A stretch of DNA of 64,000 nt from Vibrio zhugei (GTDB lineage: Bacteria > Pseudomonadota > Gammaproteobacteria > Enterobacterales > Vibrionaceae): contig NZ_CP033077.1 in assembly GCF_003716875.1 (NCBI RefSeq), positions 248,001 through 312,000 of the forward strand, given 5' to 3'. The position numbers and the translations under genes are program-made. Under the pieces are notes generated by a model that searched no databases, was not told where the DNA came from, and was given only the letters and a program-made list of their open reading frames with translations. Of the stretch, positions 62,913 through 64,000 are shown piece by piece; within the stretch, counting starts at the first letter, position 1; the number at the start of each line of letters is the position of its first letter.

Positions 62913-63518
62913 TTAACTGCCTAAATTGGCCATACCGAGTGCGTCCATCACGAATTCTACAGAGAGCGCCGCTAGAATCATCCCCATAATACGGGTTAAC
63001 AAGGATGCGCCACCATTGCCGATAACACGAAGGATTCCTCCGGAAAACAACAACAACAGCAACGTCGACGCTAAGACGGCTAACATCGTCAACGAGGTGA
63101 TCGCTTGTTGTTGAATCGTGTAGACATTGTTATCTGTGATGAGAATGACCGCGAGAATGGCCCCTGGTGATGCCGTCGCGGGAACCGCTAAAGGAAAGAT
63201 AGAGATGTCATGCATTGGCTCTCCGGTTTCCTCTTTCTTGCCATCGGCAAAAATCATCTGCAAACCGAATAAGAATAAAATAATCCCCCCAGCTACCTGA
63301 AATGAAATTAAGCTAATGCCCATCGCGCCCAAAAGCAACTGACCAACACCAATGGCCCCAACTAAGATCACCACCGCATAAAAAATGGTTCGATAAGCGG
63401 TTTTTCTTCGCTCTTTCGCCGGCATGGTTGCGGTTAAACTCACAAACAATGCCATGGTACCGATGGGATCAACGGTAGCCCAAATAATAAGAAAATCATG
63501 TATTACTTTATCTATCAC
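62913..63518 (-). CDS. MarC-family inner-membrane protein (UPF0056)
   Basis: 201 residues with six hydrophobic helices: IIWATVDPIGTMALFVSLTA, FYAVVILVGAIGVGQLLLG, VAGGIILFLFGLQM and so on. MarC/UPF0056 proteins were once tied to multidrug resistance, which was later not supported; their function is unknown. The hallmark VDPIGT-type and SPGAI(L) segments are present (ATASPGAILAVI). Confidence 0.88.
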   Translation of the reverse strand: MIDKVIHDFLIIWATVDPIGTMALFVSLTATMPAKERRKTAYRTIFYAVVILVGAIGVGQLLLGAMGISLISFQVAGGIILFLFGLQMIFADGKKEETGEPMHDISIFPLAVPATASPGAILAVILITDNNVYTIQQQAITSLTMLAVLASTLLLLLFSGGILRVIGNGGASLLTRIMGMILAALSVEFVMDALGMANLGS

Positions 63519-63989
63519 AGGCCGTGTATTCCTTTATTCATATACTATACAGAGAGTCCCTCATAATCGGATAACTAGGCGAGACTGGAGAGACGTCGCC
63601 TGTTGTGTTTGGTGTGTGAACCCCACATCTTTCATCTTATAAGAAAACTCAACAAACACAGGCGGAACGTAATCTCTATAATACTATATTAAAGGTAAAT
63701 AAATGACGTCATGTCTTTGCCATTTGTTACTAAGTGTTTAGTTTCGTGTTAGAAATACGCAAAAGCGGATAAAACCAAGCTGGAACGGCTCATCATGGTG
63801 CAGAAAACTCGCACTACTCTCACCTCAAATAGCATCCTATGCAATACCTTCTAGGGCTCTTTAGTTCGCAACTCCCGACTTACCGTCTCCTATTTGCACC
63901 CTTTTATATGCCACAGTCATCATAATGAAATAATTGATTTTTATGCTTAATTCTCCACTCATTCATACTATGCATAAAGGAATCAAGGA
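63519..63989. other. intergenic stretch before the window's last gene
   Basis: AT-rich, no confident open frame. It should contain the divergent promoters of marC and the last gene. No palindrome or hairpin of note was recognised. Confidence 0.35.
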
Positions 63990-64000
63990 ATGAAACTCTC
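63990..64000 (+). CDS. start of a gene cut by the window edge
   Basis: ATGAAACTCTC at the end of the window, preceded by AAGGAATCAAGGA, a good ribosome site. Only the first residues (Met-Lys-Leu) are visible, possibly the start of a signal peptide, so identity is unknown. Confidence 0.5.

Noticed and set aside
1..64000. CRISPR arrays, tRNA and rRNA genes, prophage genes, integron sites
   Set aside because: Read for regularly spaced repeats, cloverleaf-like sequences and phage structural genes; none was found with support.

Overview
The window reads as a chromosomal stretch of a Vibrio or close relative (Vibrionaceae). The basis is the fruBKA operon with a divergent cra, sbcDC, a ybjD-type OLD nuclease, clcA, rbgA and marC genes of gammaproteobacterial type, Fur-box-like palindromes, and no tRNA, rRNA or CRISPR array. 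Several plant-polysaccharide enzymes (PL1 pectate lyase, CE6 esterase, GH43/GH62 enzyme, GH6 cellulase) suggest a species that meets plant litter or mangrove/salt-marsh plants. The species itself is inference.

Layout. 1-9.6 kb: housekeeping and metabolic genes (5'-nucleotidase family enzyme, OLD nuclease, lipase, membrane protein, periplasmic trehalase, SDR). 9.8-17 kb: a ferric-siderophore uptake locus, with a TonB receptor on + convergent with an operon on - (binding protein, two permeases, ATPase, FhuF-like reductase). Both sides start at Fur-box-like palindromes. The operon carries two lesions: a one-base frameshift in a T6 run of the second permease and an in-frame TGA in the reductase gene. 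17-19.3 kb: small stress/resistance-type genes (two GNATs, a pentapeptide repeat protein, a VOC protein).

19.6-24.2 kb: a scrambled region built around two inverted IS30-family copies. A PL1 pectate lyase gene is cut in two. Its C-terminal end with stop and terminator lies outside the left IS on the minus strand; the rest lies inside, on the plus strand, against the right IS. Joining the pieces across a 2-bp AA duplication restores the reading frame. The outer IS ends abut 5'-truncated M16 peptidase and GGDEF genes. 24.2-33.7 kb: HPP membrane protein with a divergent TetR regulator, a three-subunit GMC/cytochrome c dehydrogenase, a GreA/B-like protein, a YdeP-type molybdopterin oxidoreductase, and an unrecognised three-gene operon.

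34-51.8 kb: core genes (rbgA, COG0523 GTPase, clcA, sbcDC, cra and fruBKA with two Cra operators, retropepsin-like lipoprotein, aromatic aminotransferase, Gfo/Idh/MocA oxidoreductase). 52-62.3 kb: plant cell-wall region with a CE6 esterase carrying a C-terminal binding module, a 1077-aa two-enzyme GH43-CBM-GH62 protein, two more inverted IS30 copies around an AT-rich segment, and a CBM2-PKD-PKD-GH6 cellobiohydrolase gene with an in-frame TAG at a conserved Trp position. 62.3-64 kb: a small conserved protein, MarC, and the start of another gene.

Main message: accessory loci for carbohydrate use and iron uptake are being reshaped by a recently expanded IS30-type element and by point lesions (two in-frame stops, one frameshift), while core operons are intact. 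No clearly new defence or mobile system was found. The best unknowns are the three-gene operon at 32.6-33.7 kb, the conserved gene beside the OLD nuclease, and the small ORFs trapped between IS copies at 57.8-58.7 kb.
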